This document shows, in pieces, positions 36,740-49,839 of a stretch of DNA of 64,000 nt. The notes under the pieces are model-generated. The model saw only the letters and a program-made list of their open reading frames with translations, did not search any database and had not been told where the DNA came from. This stretch comes from Sindora glabra (lineage: Eukaryota > Streptophyta > Magnoliopsida > Fabales > Fabaceae): the NCBI GenBank assembly GCA_020226215.1, contig CM035229.1:79191343-79255342 (forward strand), written 5' to 3'. How positions within the stretch are numbered: the first letter of the stretch is position 1; each line of letters opens with the position of its first letter. The position numbers and the translations under genes are program-made.

Positions 36740-38150
36740 TGGGAGACATCCACAGATAACAAATGAACCAGAGTGAATAGGCTTAATATTGGAGCACTTT
36801 AACGTTTTAATAGAATTTAATATTATTTTAAAACTTTTATCTTTTATTTTATTTATGTATATCTTAAATAAACTATTGCTTCTATTTATATATTTCTTTA
36901 AATTTTTTTCATCTACACCTTTTCCTCCCAAAAACAACTTTAAAAAAATTCATATTAAATATAAGTTAATTCACTTTCTCACCCAAAATAGTTAGAACAT
37001 TTATTGCTATATCTATCATTTTTATATTTTATTATACTAATTTAATTTATTTTTAAATTTAATATATTATAATTATTTATTTTTCTTATCTCCTTTTAAA
37101 TAAATAAAAAAATTCACAATCAAATAATAAATCATATTTAATATTTATTTTAAAAATTTTATAATTTTTTATTTTTTATTCAAATGTATTTTATATTCTT
37201 AATGAATTATTCATATATGCCCATATTATAAATTGTTCTAATACTCTGACATATTTACCTAATATTACTATAACTATAATGCTCATATAAGCATCTATTT
37301 TATATTTGTTATCATTTTATTTTACTAAAATTAATTTAATTTTGGTAAATATATATCTAATATTTATATTATAAATATATTTTAAAAATATTTTATTTAT
37401 AATACTATCTTTTTATACGTTTAGTTTAATTTAATAATAATTATAATTATAATAGATTTCTCATTATATGTTTAAATTGTATTGAACTTTAAATTGTTAA
37501 CATTATAATTTCATTAATATTTTTATTAGTTGATATTCAAACACATCAAAATTTTAAATTATTTTTAAGTAGAATATTTGTGTAATGTAAAATAATTATT
37601 TCCTATTTAAATGTATTTTAGATTCTTAATGAATAATTTGTATATATTCATATTATAATATTGTAAATTGTTTTAATGCTTATGCATAATAAGTCATAAT
37701 ATGTTTATTGATAAAAATAATGACTATTATATTTTTAAATTAATTTTAAAATATCTAGATTTGATAATATTGAATATTTGATCTTTCAAACTTTTATTTT
37801 TTATTTAATTATTGATTTTAGTATTTTGAATCAAATTTTTTATAACATAAAAATTTTTTATAAAAAAATTAAATAATAAGAGTAATGAGCGTATTTAAAT
37901 ATGTATATATTTTTATATTTCTAATTATAATTTTTTAACTATATAAATTATATTAATCTTATAATAAATTCTTGATAATATTTATTTATGAAATATATAT
38001 ATATATATATTAATTTTGATTCAAAAAGAAATTCTGTGAAGCCGAATTAGTTATTATTAAAATATATGGTTAGCATTCTTAATTTCTTATCACTATCTAA
38101 ATACTAATCCAACATTTTTTGTGAACCTCTGCTATTACTATTTTTTGCCA
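36740..38150. other. extremely AT-rich DNA without recognised features
   Basis: Long A/T homopolymer-rich stretches, with a short (AT)n at 37,990-38,011. No coding signature is present. Confidence 0.45.
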
Positions 38151-38289
38151 TGTGTCAGCCTCTGGTGCAATTTTTTCCCGCCAAAATTGATGTCCCATTT
38201 CGGCCCCGTAGTTGTGTGCCACTAAAGGGTAAATGGATCCTTTTCTGTTGATTTTTTTGGGACACGTCTTTTAATATAATATAATTTTG

Positions 38290-40680
38290 TAGGATAAAAT
38301 ATTTTAAATAATAAATAATTTAAAATTTTCATTTAATAAATTAATTTGTTTTATGATATATTTTATTATTAACTCTTATTACTTTATAATATAGATATTA
38401 TTTCTTTTCTTTTTTTTATCCAATTTTATATTTTTCTGTATTTTGTTTATTTTTATTATTTATAATTTAGATATTAATGTCACTGAACAGTATATATAGA
38501 ATAATATGTATTTTATATTTAAATTATTAATAATAATTTAAATAAATTAAAATTTTTGTATTTAAATATTATTTTTTAATACAATACCCAAAGATTAAAA
38601 TTAAATTTATTTATTTAAATTTTGTTAGTATTTTCTTAATATTTTAGGCACTATATCTCAAATTAAATACATATCTATTAAGATTTTGTCAATGTTTTAT
38701 ACTTTATGTATTATTTTTTATACTCTTTTTTCCTTTTTACTTATATTATTTACAACTCAAATATTATTAAGGAATATAAATTCATTACAATATAATTTTT
38801 TACAGTAAAATAATTTAAATGGGAAAAATATTTATTTAATTAAACTAATTTATTTTACTATATATTTTATTTTTAACTATTATTGTTTATTAGTTTAGAT
38901 ATTATTTCTCTTTTTTTGTTTGCTCTATACATTTTTTTCATTTTTTTATGTCCACTTATATTGCATATAATTAAATAGAGTAGATCTAATATTATATTTT
39001 ATATTCAAATTTTTATGAATATTTTAAATAAATTAAAATTTTTTCTATACAAATTATTAAATAAATAAATTATATATTTTATTTTTTAAATATAATCCTT
39101 TAAGAAAAAATAAAATTTAAATAATATTTCTTGATATCAAATTTTAAGTACCATATATCAAATTATATATAATTAATTCAGATTTTTCCAAAATTTTATA
39201 TTTCATGTACTATTTTTCATACTTTTTTCTTTTTACTTTCAAACATTATTGAGTAATATAAATTTATCATAGGTTAACTTTTTATTTTTACAAAAATATT
39301 TTATTAAAATTTTTATTTAATTAAATTAATTTATTTTACTCTATATTTTATTTTTATCTTTTATTATTTATTAATTTAGACATTATTTCTTTAATTTTTA
39401 TTTGCTCTATTTATACCTTTTTCCAATTTTTATGTCTACTTAAATTACTTATGATTGAGATATTAATATCATTGAGTAGTATAGATATAGCATTGTACAT
39501 TTTATTTTTAATTTTTATAAATATTTTAAATAAATTAAAATTTTAGTATGAAATTATTAATTCAATCAATTAAATACATGTTATTTTTTAACAATAATAA
39601 TTGAATATCAAAATTAAATTTATTTAAGTAAATTTTGTAAATATTTTTAAGTACTATTTTTGAAATTAAATATATATTAATCTAGATTTTATCAAGATTT
39701 TATATTTCATAAACTATTTTTCATACTTTTTTCTTTTCAATTGTATTATTCATAACTCAAATACCATTGAATAATATAAATTTATCATAGTATAATTTTT
39801 TATGGTGAAAATATATTAAATACGTTGAAACTTTCATTTAATTAAATTATCTTATCTTACTATATGTTTTATTTTTAACTCTTCTTATTTATTAGTTCAA
39901 ATGTTGTTTTTCTTCTTTTTTATTTGCTCTATTCATGTTTTTCATCTTTTATGTCTACTTATATTACTTATAACCGAAACATTAATATTATTGAGAAGCA
40001 TAAATATATAACATTATATATTATTTTTAAAAATTTTATATATATTTTAAGTAAATTAAAATTTTAGTATAAAAATTATTAATTGAATCAATTAATTGCA
40101 TATTATATTTTTAATAAAATATTTGAATATTAAAATTAAATTTATTCAATTAAATTTTGTCAACATTTTTTATATTAATTTTTAAGTACTATATGCAAAA
40201 ATAAATATATATCAATAGGAAGGGTTTTGGAAAGGCTTTATATTTCATGTATTACTTCTATTCATTCTAACTATTGCATGTTTTATTTTTAACTTTTCTT
40301 ACTTTGCACATCATGCATTATTTCTCTTATTTTAATTTATTTTGTTAAGCATTTTTTCTTTTTTTTATGTTCACTTATATTATTTACAAACATTAAGATT
40401 GTTGAATAGTATAAATCTATCATGATATATTTTATTTTTACTACAAAATATTTTAAATAAGTTAATTCTATAGAAAGTGTTAATTGAATTAATTATTTAC
40501 ACATCCCATTTTTAATAAAAATATTTAAAATTTTTTATTTATTTAAATTTTATCAATATTTTCTTCACATTAAATTTCAAATACCATATTTCAAATTAAA
40601 TATACATTAATGAAATTTTATATATATTTTATAATCCACATACTATTTTTCTTTCTTTTATCTACTGCATTATAAGATAT
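38290..40680. repeat. degenerate ~500-bp AT-rich tandem array, about five units
   Basis: The same succession of words recurs: TTTATTTTTAACTCTTATT-like, then a pyrimidine tract with TTTGCTCTAT, then TTATGTCTACTTATATTA, then TTTTAAATAAATTAAAATTT, then TTTATATTTCATGTACTATT. The last word lies at about 38,699, 39,198, 39,701, 40,239 and 40,629, giving spacings near 500, 500, 540 and 390. A sixth partial copy appears inside the Helitron-like element at 41,700-41,930. Units are strongly diverged. Confidence 0.6.
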
Positions 40681-41547
40681 ATTTAATTTGGAGTGATTTA
40701 TATAGAATTTTTTTAATGATAGAATAATATCTAATAGTTTTTACTTTGGTGAAAGTTATTTATTAAAATATATAATTCAAACAGTAATAAATATAATTGA
40801 AAAATATTAATTAGTTATTAGGATCATAGTTTATATTAACTCTATTAGACATGTATTATTCTTTATGCTATCAATGAATAATTTATTCACATTTGTTAGA
40901 GAAGGTCTTTTTAAATCAAAATTTTCTTTAAATATAATTTATAAATAATTTTTATCATAAAAATATTTTAAATAAGTAAAAATTTTGATATAAGATATAT
41001 AAATTAAATGAGTCAATTAGATTCTCTATTTTAAAAAAAAATCTAAAAATTAAAATTAATTTTTTAATATTTTCTTGATTTATATGTTGCCTCTCTACAT
41101 ATGTTGAAAAAAGTTTCTTTAAATATGATTTATAAATACATTTTTCATAAAAATATTTTTAATAATTTATAATTAATTTATTATTTTATTTTTATCAAAG
41201 AGAGAGGTGAACTTATCAATACAAAAGTGGTAAAAAATTATAAAATAAATGAATAAAAAATTTACTAAAATATTTTATACAATTTTTTACTTTTAAATTT
41301 AAATTTTTTTGGATGTAAAATTTAAAGAATATATATTGAAATGCGCTGATATAAAAATACCTATAAATAATATAGATTTAATAGATTAGATAATGTTATG
41401 TATGTTTAAATTAATTTAACTTATTGTGAATTAAAAATAATTTATATTATTAATAACTATAAGGATATTATGCTATAAAAAATAAATACATTACAAATTT
41501 TGATAAAAATTAAAAAAATTAAAAATTCTCTTACAACGTAATCTATA

Positions 41548-42375
41548 TCTATACTATCTACATTACATTAAGAAAGAAACATTTTACTATCTACATTACA
41601 TTAAGAAAGAAACATGTTGTGGCCCTTTTTGTTGAGACACATTTTGGGATATGGGAAAAAATTTTGCCTCCCAATATTGTCCAAGATTTTTTTTTATTTT
41701 TATGCTTTTTTATGATTTCTATTCATTTTTAATAATTGAATTAATTTATATATTTTATTTTAACTCTTATTACTTTATAGTACACAAATTATTTCTCTTT
41801 TTCTAATTTGTTTTCTTTCTTTTTTTCACTCATATTATTTATAACTTAAATACTAAGATTACTAAATAGTATAAATATAATATGATGTATTTTATTTTTA
41901 TTATAAAATATTTTAATAATTTATGTGAAAATAGAGTAATATTAACAACTTATTATTTATTTTACTGTTAGAATTATTAGAATTATGTCCAAAGAAATTA
42001 GTTGATATTAAATTAAAAAATATTGTTATTTATTAGGTACTAAAATTATATTTTTAAATAAAAATTATACTTTATTATTTAATATATTATTATATATTAT
42101 TAATATTTAATTCTCTATAAAATTATGAAAATATTTTTTATTTTATTTTTAATCTCTCTCTCATTCTTGTTTTTTATCTTTTTATTATTATATATTTATA
42201 TAATTAATTTACTTATAATAAAATTTAAAATAATAGAAACATCTAATTTATTTTTAAAATTTTATTTTTACATATTAAATAATATAATTTAATATGTAAA
42301 TGAATTATTATATATTTTTCTAAAAAATTATTTTATTAAATACTTATCCGTGAGTAGCACAAGCTTAAAAACTAG
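41548..42375 (+). mobile_element. Helitron-like non-autonomous element
   Basis: The 3' end at 42,348-42,375 reads CCGTGAGTAGCAC, then AAGCTTAAAAACTAG, followed by T. This is a weakened CCCGTGCGTAGCACGGG-type hairpin a few bases before a CTRR terminus, as in plant Helitrons. A candidate 5' end TCTATACTATCTACATTACA lies at 41,548 after an A. A 31-bp tandem duplication (ACTATCTACATTACATTAAG) occupies 41,552-41,614. The element has no coding capacity. The 5' edge is less certain than the 3' edge and could lie further upstream. Confidence 0.5.
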
Positions 42376-42467
42376 TTATTTACTAAAAGAATGTGCTTAA
42401 GACATATTACAATTTTTTTAAAAAAAATACAGAAATGATGAGCTAAAAATAGGGAATGGAGATTTTG

Positions 42468-42793
42468 GGTTTGTTTATTTTCTATTTTTAAAAATAATTT
42501 TTTATTTTTAAAAATAAAAAACTTGTTTACCAATTTATTTTTAAAAATTATTTTTTAAATATGTAACTTAAAAATAAAAATAAAATAATTTTTAATTATT
42601 TTTTGAACTTATTTTCTTCTTTTAAATATTAGTTTTATAATTAAATGAAATATTTTCTTATTTATAACACCAACTATTTTATATTTTATTATTTTTATTC
42701 AATTCAAAAATAATTTTTAAAAATAAAAAAATAGTTTTTTAAAAACAATTTTTAAAAATACGAACATAAAAATATATCTAAACACACATTTTA
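42468..42793. mobile_element. MITE-like inverted-repeat element
   Basis: GGGTTTGTTTATTTTCTATT with TTTTTATTTTTAAAAAT blocks at the left is mirrored by the right end, whose complement reads ATGTGTGTTTAGATATATTT with the same TTTTTAAAAAT blocks. Non-coding, and superfamily unknown. Confidence 0.4.
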
Positions 42794-43530
42794 TTTTCCA
42801 ACTGGATCTAGTAGCTGGTTGTTTAAGGGCCTCCACATTCTCAGTGGGCCAACGTTATTGAGTTCTCAAAAATCATAATTAAAAATTTGTTTTGATCTTT
42901 ATAAAATTAAATTTTTATCATTTTTATTCTTGTTAAAAAACTATCTAATGGAACTCCTAAATCATGGGATGTAATATGAATCAACTGGGATTTATTCATT
43001 TTAGATTCCCCTGATCATCCCCGGTGGGTAGCAATCAATTCTAAATTTATGGTCATTATCACTTTAAAGATTTCTCCAATATCATTAATGAAAAAGAAAC
43101 GAAGAGGGATACAGGTAACCTGATTTTACAATCAAGAAATTGTTAAATTCACATGAAAAATAAGTTTTCATAGAAGTTAAAATTTTTAGGAGATAATTTT
43201 TTAACAAATTTCTCAGAGTATATTTAAAATTATTTGATTAACACAAAAATTAATTTTTCTTAATAAATAATTTTTAATATTTTATTTAATTTAATTATAA
43301 ACTTTTAAAAATATTATTAAATTGATGTAACATTCAAAATTTTAATATAAAAAAATTAATATCAAGAAATTTTAACTAGCTCTTTTTTTAAATGTAATCC
43401 CTTTTTATTATAAATTTTTTAAATTTATAATTTTTATTTTTAATTTATTATAAAAAGTAAAATAAATTTATATAAAAAAATTAAGATGTCATATATATAT
43501 ATTAAATTATATTAATATAATTAAAATTGA

Positions 43531-43961
43531 GGAGTTGTTTGATTTGCAAAGGAAGTTACTTCCTATAAAAAATTAAATTTTCTAAAAATAACTTCCTATA
43601 TGAACTTCTTGAGAAGTATTCAAAATTAATTAATTGATATATAAGAAATGACACTTTTTAAAAAGTAACTTTTTATATTTTATTTAGTTCAACTTTAAAT
43701 ATTTTATAATATAATAATAAAATAACTACTATATCCTCACTATTATTATAGTATAAATTAATAAATTTTTGTTATTATTAATTAAATTTAATAAAAATAA
43801 TATTGTCATTATATTCATAAATAGTATAGAAAGTAAAACTTACTTAAGGAGGAAGTAGGCATGCAAATTTTTATATGTTGTGATAAGTAGGACTTCGATT
43901 TCTCAGGAAATTATATTTTCTCCAATTTGTTAGATAAAGGTTAACTAAACAACCCATATTT
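43531..43961. mobile_element. MITE-like element with GGAGTTGTTTGATT termini
   Basis: The left end GGAGTTGTTTGATTTGCA and the right end (complement TGGGTTGTTTAGTTAACC) are imperfect inverted repeats, with AAGTTACTTCCTAT and its inverse inside. Part of it is duplicated just downstream: 43,731-43,952 matches 44,029-44,255 (TAGTATAAATTAATAAATTT, CATAAATAGTATAGAAAGTA). The termini resemble those of the element at 61,326-61,783. Confidence 0.5.
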
Positions 43962-44255
43962 TTCTTATTTCTAGTGAAATAAAACTTCTCATACTATTAA
44001 ATTTAAATATCTTAAGATGCATTAATAAAATAACTATTATATCCTCAATATTATTATAGTATAAATTAATAAATTTTAGTTATTATTAATTAAATTTAAT
44101 GAGAATAATTTTGTTATTATATTCATAAATAGTATAGAAAGTAAAATTTATTTAAGGAAGAGATAGATAAGCAATTTTTTATATGCTATGATAAGTAGCA
44201 CTTCTTAGAAAATTATATTTTTTTAATTTATTAGATAATAGTCAACCAAAAAATC
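43731..44255. repeat. ~225-bp direct duplication at ~300-bp spacing
   Basis: ATATCCTCACTATTATTATA (43,742) and ATATCCTCAATATTATTATA (44,040) begin two long matching stretches that both end near TTTGTTAGATAA / TTTATTAGATAA. The second copy is probably a remnant of another insertion of the same MITE. Confidence 0.65.
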
Positions 44256-44869
44256 CATCCTTTTTCTATTTATAGTGAATATTTATAGTGAAATAGAACT
44301 TCTTATACTATTAAGGTGAATCAAATAACCTTTGAATATAATTTGAGTGAAGGAAATTTATTTGTTAAATAATATCTAATACAATAAATAATTAATTCTA
44401 TTAAATTTATATAAAAATAGATAATAAATACATAATTTTTATTTTTTATAATTGGATATTAACATAAAAATATAATATAATATAACATAATATATACTTG
44501 ATAAATATAATTCAATTTAGAATTATATTTATATTTATGATGTAATATTTTTTATTTATTTCAAATAATTTTATATAATACTCAAGCTATTTATTATTTA
44601 ATTAATAAAATATTTATATTTGTATTTTATATTTAATAAATTATATTTATTGTAGTTTTTAAATGATAAAAAATGTCAAAATGATCATTAATTAAATAAA
44701 TAGACAAATTAAATAAGATAATTTTGTATTTCTATTTATAAATGACATAGAAAGTTCTTCTTACTAAATGAAGTATGGATAAATAACTTTTTATAATGAA
44801 TGAAAAATAAAACTTTTTGAGAAGTTCTATTTTTTTTTATTTTAAGAGTTAGTGACTAACTACATAGTC

Positions 44870-45565
44870 CAAGCATTCCCTACTTTTTGTTTTTATTTTA
44901 CTTTTACCAGTCAAACTACTTCAAAATACAAATTGTAAGCTTGCTTTGAAAGCTAGCATATTTGTGTATTTTAATTAAAAAACTAATGAATTTGGAGAAG
45001 GAAAATGTTCAATTCTTGATTCTCCTTGCAAAGATTTACGGTGCACCACTTTTTTAGTGGTGTAACTATGATATAACTAATTTAAAAATAGTAATAAATT
45101 CCACCTAAAATTAATTAAATCATTATAATTAATCTTGTAATATGTAAATGTAAATAACATAAAAGTAATTTTGCATATCTAACTAAAAGTTTTCTATACA
45201 TTTATAAGAACTTCCCACACTTTTATAAGAAGCGAAATTTTTTGGAAAATCCTAATTCCTTCATTTTAATAATTTGTAACTCAACTAAGTAATTGTTTAT
45301 TTCTTACTTCCTTGGAAATTGCACTAAAGAATATCGAAGTTCTCTTCCATTTCTTTTTATCTGATCTTGGGGGAATTTCCTTCTATCCATCATTGAAGGT
45401 TACAAGAAAGCAAATAGCTTCAATATTAGAAAGAAGGAGTTACGTTTTACTAAGTTAGTTTTTATAAAAATGTTAATTGGTGTGTTAAGTGATTGGACAA
45501 AAGTAACTGAAATATAATAAATACATATTTATTTATTTTTTAAATTTCAGATTACGGATAGGAAG
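44870..45565. other. intergenic DNA
   Basis: Nothing recognisable beyond AT-rich unique-looking sequence. Confidence 0.4.
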
Positions 45566-45570
45566 GTATA

Positions 45571-46085
45571 GGCTAAAATATACTTCTTATTCTCCAATGT
45601 TATCTAAAGTTTTGATTTGGTCACTTTCTTTTTAAATTGAAAATGTTATCATTTCATTTTTCTAAAAGTTAGAATTGGATCCTTCCATCCACCATCTGTC
45701 TAAAAGTGGATGAAAAATGTTGATGTGATTCTTTTTTAAATGATATGATAATTGATGGCTCACATATAAGCTGATTATATATTTTTTAGATTTTTAAATT
45801 TTTTACTTGTTATTTATTTATAAATAAATTATTTTTTGTTGTTTTTACTCATTCTTGTCTTTTCAAATCGTGCCTTAAATTGAAAATGCACAATCACCCA
45901 ATATAAGGCAACTGCTTGTCACATCGTTTAAAAAAAGAGAGGTTATGTTAGTATTTTTTATGCTAGTGATGAAAGGATCTAATTTTAATGTTCAAAAAAA
46001 TTAAGTGTAACATTGTTCAAATTAAAAAGAAAGTAACCATATTAAAATTTTAAACAAAATTGGGGGACAAAAATGTATTTTAGCC
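45571..46085. mobile_element. Mutator-like MITE with ~120-bp terminal inverted repeats
   Basis: The left end GGCTAAAATATACTTC and the complemented right end GGCTAAAATACATTTTTG share a perfect 10-bp tip. Similarity continues for about 120 bp (TTTGATTTGGTCACTTTCTT against TTTAATATGGTTACTTTCTT, then ATTGGATCCTTCCATC against ATTAGATCCTTTCATC). Long inverted repeats of this GGCTAAAAT kind are typical of Mutator-like elements. The flanking 9-mers (GAAGGTATA and AAAATGATA) agree at only 5 of 9 positions, so the target duplication is not confirmed. Confidence 0.65.
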
Positions 46086-46097
46086 AAAATGATAAAG

Positions 46098-47366
46098 TGT
46101 ACCCTAGGATTCTATCCAAGAGCGGGTAAACTGAATTTTAGAATTTTACATCTTTTTAAAACAAAATCAATTTTTCAAAAGAGTTTTCAATCAGTTAACA
46201 CTTGGAAACACTAAATAACCAATTTGCCTTGGAAGCAATCAATTCTTAGACAAGCAAATCAACAAATTCAGCACACATCATACATAAACCAATAAAAAAT
46301 AATGCACAAAATTAAAGAGATAGGGTTGAGAAGATCAAACATAATAATTTATAATAATTCAACCTTAAAAATTCAACACTCACAGGATTACATTCATTAC
46401 CAAATTTACTTAACTTAAATTTTATTAATTCATTATCTTTTTAAGTTTAATTCAGATACTTGAAGAAGCCTCTTATAATATTTTTCTTAATTACAAGCAA
46501 TTCCCTTTGAGTTTCCTCACCCAAAGCACACATTACCCAAGAGATACCACACTTTTGGAAATTTTAAGGATACCTCACTCTAAAATACAAAAAATTTAAG
46601 TTCACAAATTCTCAAGAATTGATTACACAATAAAAAATTAAAAGAGAAAATTTGAATCTAGAAGATTCAAAGGATTTTGATCATTAGAGAATAAAGAGAT
46701 GAAGATCTTTCGTAAATATAATTCTTATATTTTAAAATCAAGTTCTAGGCTTTATAGATAGGGGTTGGAATCCTTGAAGGGTTATTAATGCTATGTTAAA
46801 CATTGAAGAATCAATTCATTAGGCCTAAGATTTTAGATTTCCATGGGGCCAAATTGATTGTAAAATTAATTCACTCTACATGCAATGACTTCTAGACCTG
46901 TTGAATTGCATGTAAAATTGATTTAGGAAAGACCTTTTCATAAAAAGTAAGGGATGGGAGAATTGATTGGAAAATCAATTCACCCTATCCAAAATGTTAT
47001 TAGAAGGTATGAATCGATTCATAATCCTTGAAATTTCATTTTTGAGATCAAAACATTTTTAAAACTTATTTTTGTACTTTTCAAAACTTAATTTTGCTCT
47101 GATTTTAGTACCAACTCTTAAAGTCATATTTTAACACAAGAATTGATTTTGTAAGTCATTTTCTCCAATTTGAAATGAATCCATTGTACCTAATTTTTTC
47201 TTTTAAAATTAAACCTAATTAAGTAAAAGATTCTATTTTAAGAATCTTTAATAGTTTTCGAGCATTATCTTAAATTCAATACAATAAGTGATCTTAAGTT
47301 ATAATTAACTAAATCAAAATATGTTATTATCATCAAAATTTAGATTCAAATGTACTAAGACCAACA
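46098..47366 (-). mobile_element. solo LTR, SIRE/Maximus-like copia
   Basis: A 1,269-bp LTR. On the minus strand it starts TGTTGGTCTTAG and continues TTTTGATGATAATAACATAT, the usual opening of Maximus/SIRE LTRs. It ends CCTAGGGTACA. Identical 5-mers TAAAG flank it (46,093-46,097 and 47,367-47,371). No internal retroelement sequence adjoins it, so unequal recombination between two LTRs removed the rest. It lies a few bases from the Mutator-like MITE. Confidence 0.85.
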
Positions 47367-47371
47367 TAAAG

Positions 47372-48320
47372 GAGTTGATAAAATTAGGCGGTGCCATAAT
47401 GATAAAGGAGTTGATATAGTGGAATAATTAGCTAGAAATTGGTCATGAATCTATGTTGTCACAAATGAAAATTTGTTTTCCACAATTGCGTTATTGACTT
47501 ATAATGCAAGAAGTTGAAGAGCTGCAAGCCAATCGTTTTTCTCTAATTAATTTCTTCCCTGATCACCTGTGTATCCAACTGCGCATGTTTTCTGAACTTA
47601 AAGTGTGGGATCTCTTTTTTTCAAATACATGATCAGAAAAGATACAGATGAGGAAAATAGCTTCTAAGCTTGGTCCTAATTCGCTAACTTTAATAAGTAC
47701 CGCAGCAGTTTTATCGATTATCATGTGAAACAGATCAGAATGCAATAATTAATCAAGGTAAAAAATACACACCCAAGCATCAGCAGTTGACACTATTATT
47801 TTTTGAAAATACAGCTTTCCATCCCAAAGGACCCAGTAAGTCAAAATAGATTGGCATTCCATGGCTAAGGTATGTTAATTTTTATTTATCCAATTTTGTT
47901 TATTACGGCATCCGAAAATTTTAGTCAAATTTTATTATTTGAGACGTCTGAATAAATAAAAATAAACATAGGTGAGAATGTGAAATTATGAATGTTACTT
48001 CCACTTCCTTTTTGAAAAGAAAAATGAACATTATTCGCAACATTCTTAGAGATGCAATCAACGTTATTGGCAGATGCTTGGCACTTTTAAAAGGCAAACC
48101 ACTCACCCTAAAGTAATTAGGCTACTGGATTTGTATTGCAATTTACAAAGGGCGACTTTAAAGTGTTCGCGATCTCCCATTTTTTATTTCTAAAGTATTA
48201 GTAGTATTTATTTCGTAAGGTGATGTATTCAAATAGGAGTTTTTAATTAGTGTAAAACCTAACCTAAAATGTATGTGGATTAGTTAGAGTATTGTTTTCC
48301 ATGGACAATGAATATGAGAG
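47372..48320. other. less AT-rich intergenic DNA, unassigned
   Basis: Composition is closer to genic DNA. An open stretch on the minus strand (47,563-47,745, including KVSELGPSLEAIFLI) has a plausible amino-acid mix but no motif I recognise and no clear splice context. It could be a gene fragment. Confidence 0.25.
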
Positions 48321-48324
48321 GACC

Positions 48325-48808
48325 CAGAATTTTTTTAATAGACGTATACATTGTATATATATGTAAATAATAATTATTATTATATATTATTAGTTATCAT
48401 AGAGTTTGACCAAAATTTAAGTGATTAAATAAAACTCAACGTTAAATAAGTTTAAATCATCTCATTAAGTATAGGTTTTATGTATAAAGACCCAAAAGTC
48501 TTATTTTTTATTTATAATGGATAAATTAGGAATAAGAAAAATAAAAAAATAAACAAGTAGTTATAGTCCTCAAATTATGTGCAACAATTTTTTTTTGATA
48601 TTTGATTATTAGAAAATAAAGAGATATTTTTTTCTAAAAATTAATATGCATCAATTTAAAATATCAAGAATGGTAAAACTACAATCCTGTTAATTTTTAT
48701 GAATTTAAGTGTACTTTCGCATCTAGTAATATAATTTTTTAATAATTAAATATGAAAGATCAAAATTTTAATAATAAATTTTATAATTATAATTAAAATT
48801 TTTCATTA
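48325..48808 (+). repeat. 5' LTR of the second copia element
   Basis: Aligns with 55,367-55,851 over its length. Shared words include AAATCATCTCA, ATAAAGAGA, AACTACAATCCTGTTAA and AATAATTAAATAT-like text. The left tip is unclear (CCAGAATTTTTTTAATAG against TATTGGATTTTTCTAATAG). Confidence 0.78.
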
Positions 48809-48809
48809 A

Positions 48810-48823
48810 TTAATATCAGAACC
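48810..48823 (+). promoter_or_regulatory. primer-binding site (initiator Met tRNA type)
   Basis: TTAATATCAGAACC immediately after the 5' LTR is TTGGTATCAGAGCC with three transitions, the tRNA-Met primer site used by plant copia elements. Confidence 0.7.
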
Positions 48824-49839
48824 TTCATGTTAAATTATTAAAAAAATTATTAATTTAACTTGCAATTTAATTATTGTTATCTGGACAAATTTTGAACTGC
48901 ATACTGTCATTGATATTTGAATCGCAACCGGTTATTGGGGTTTAATGTTACTCTGGTTTTAATATATATGGATTGATATACGTGTTTAATCCCTTTTAAA
49001 TTGTGATGGAATAATTATATATATCCAGCATCTGTTGGATACGTAATATATAAAGCCTGTTTTGCCAAAAAAAAACCCTCTGAATTGCGATTATATGTTT
49101 TACTAATTTATGGATTCAGACGATTGGTATATACTATATACACTAACATACGGTTTCAGATAAAGCTTAACGTCATAAACATATATGTTGATATGTCGTT
49201 TGGAATCATGTATATACATATAGATATTCGGGTATATATATGTTATGATGATGTCAGTGATATTCAATTTTTAGATTTAATATAAATGATGTTAGTATAA
49301 TTTTCACGAATTCAAATTGATAGATTATATGTTTATGGATTCAAATTCAAATTTTAGTATTTTTTATTCTTTATTTTTAGATGTTTGATATTTTAAATTA
49401 ATTGATTGAAATAACATATTATTAAAATAACATCTCTTATGTAGATTGATTAATTTAAAATATTAAGATAATTGTATATTTGGATTTTCATGTGGATAAA
49501 AACTGGTCTAGAAGAAGGTTGCTATTTGATCGAAATTCAAACATACTTATGGTGATAAGTATGTGAAGTATGTGACAATTATCAAATTTTTCATGTGAAT
49601 ATTAAGTCAATCCAAAGAAAGAGTTATTATTTGAAAAAAATTTATTGTCAATATTTGATTATTACACCAAGAGTACCACTTATAAGTTAATTTTTCTATT
49701 GAAAGACTAAATATCAACATTGTGCTAAGCATCTTGTAATGGGATTTGTCATTATTTAAATTTGTTATTCATATTGAATTCAAATTTTAATTGTGAATTT
49801 GTTGCTTTATTTGTTTTCTTCTAGATTTTGTGAATACTT

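Noticed and set aside
36789..36995. 68-codon plus-strand hydrophobic frame
   Set aside because: Low-complexity AT-rich translation (Phe/Leu/Ile/Lys) without codon structure.
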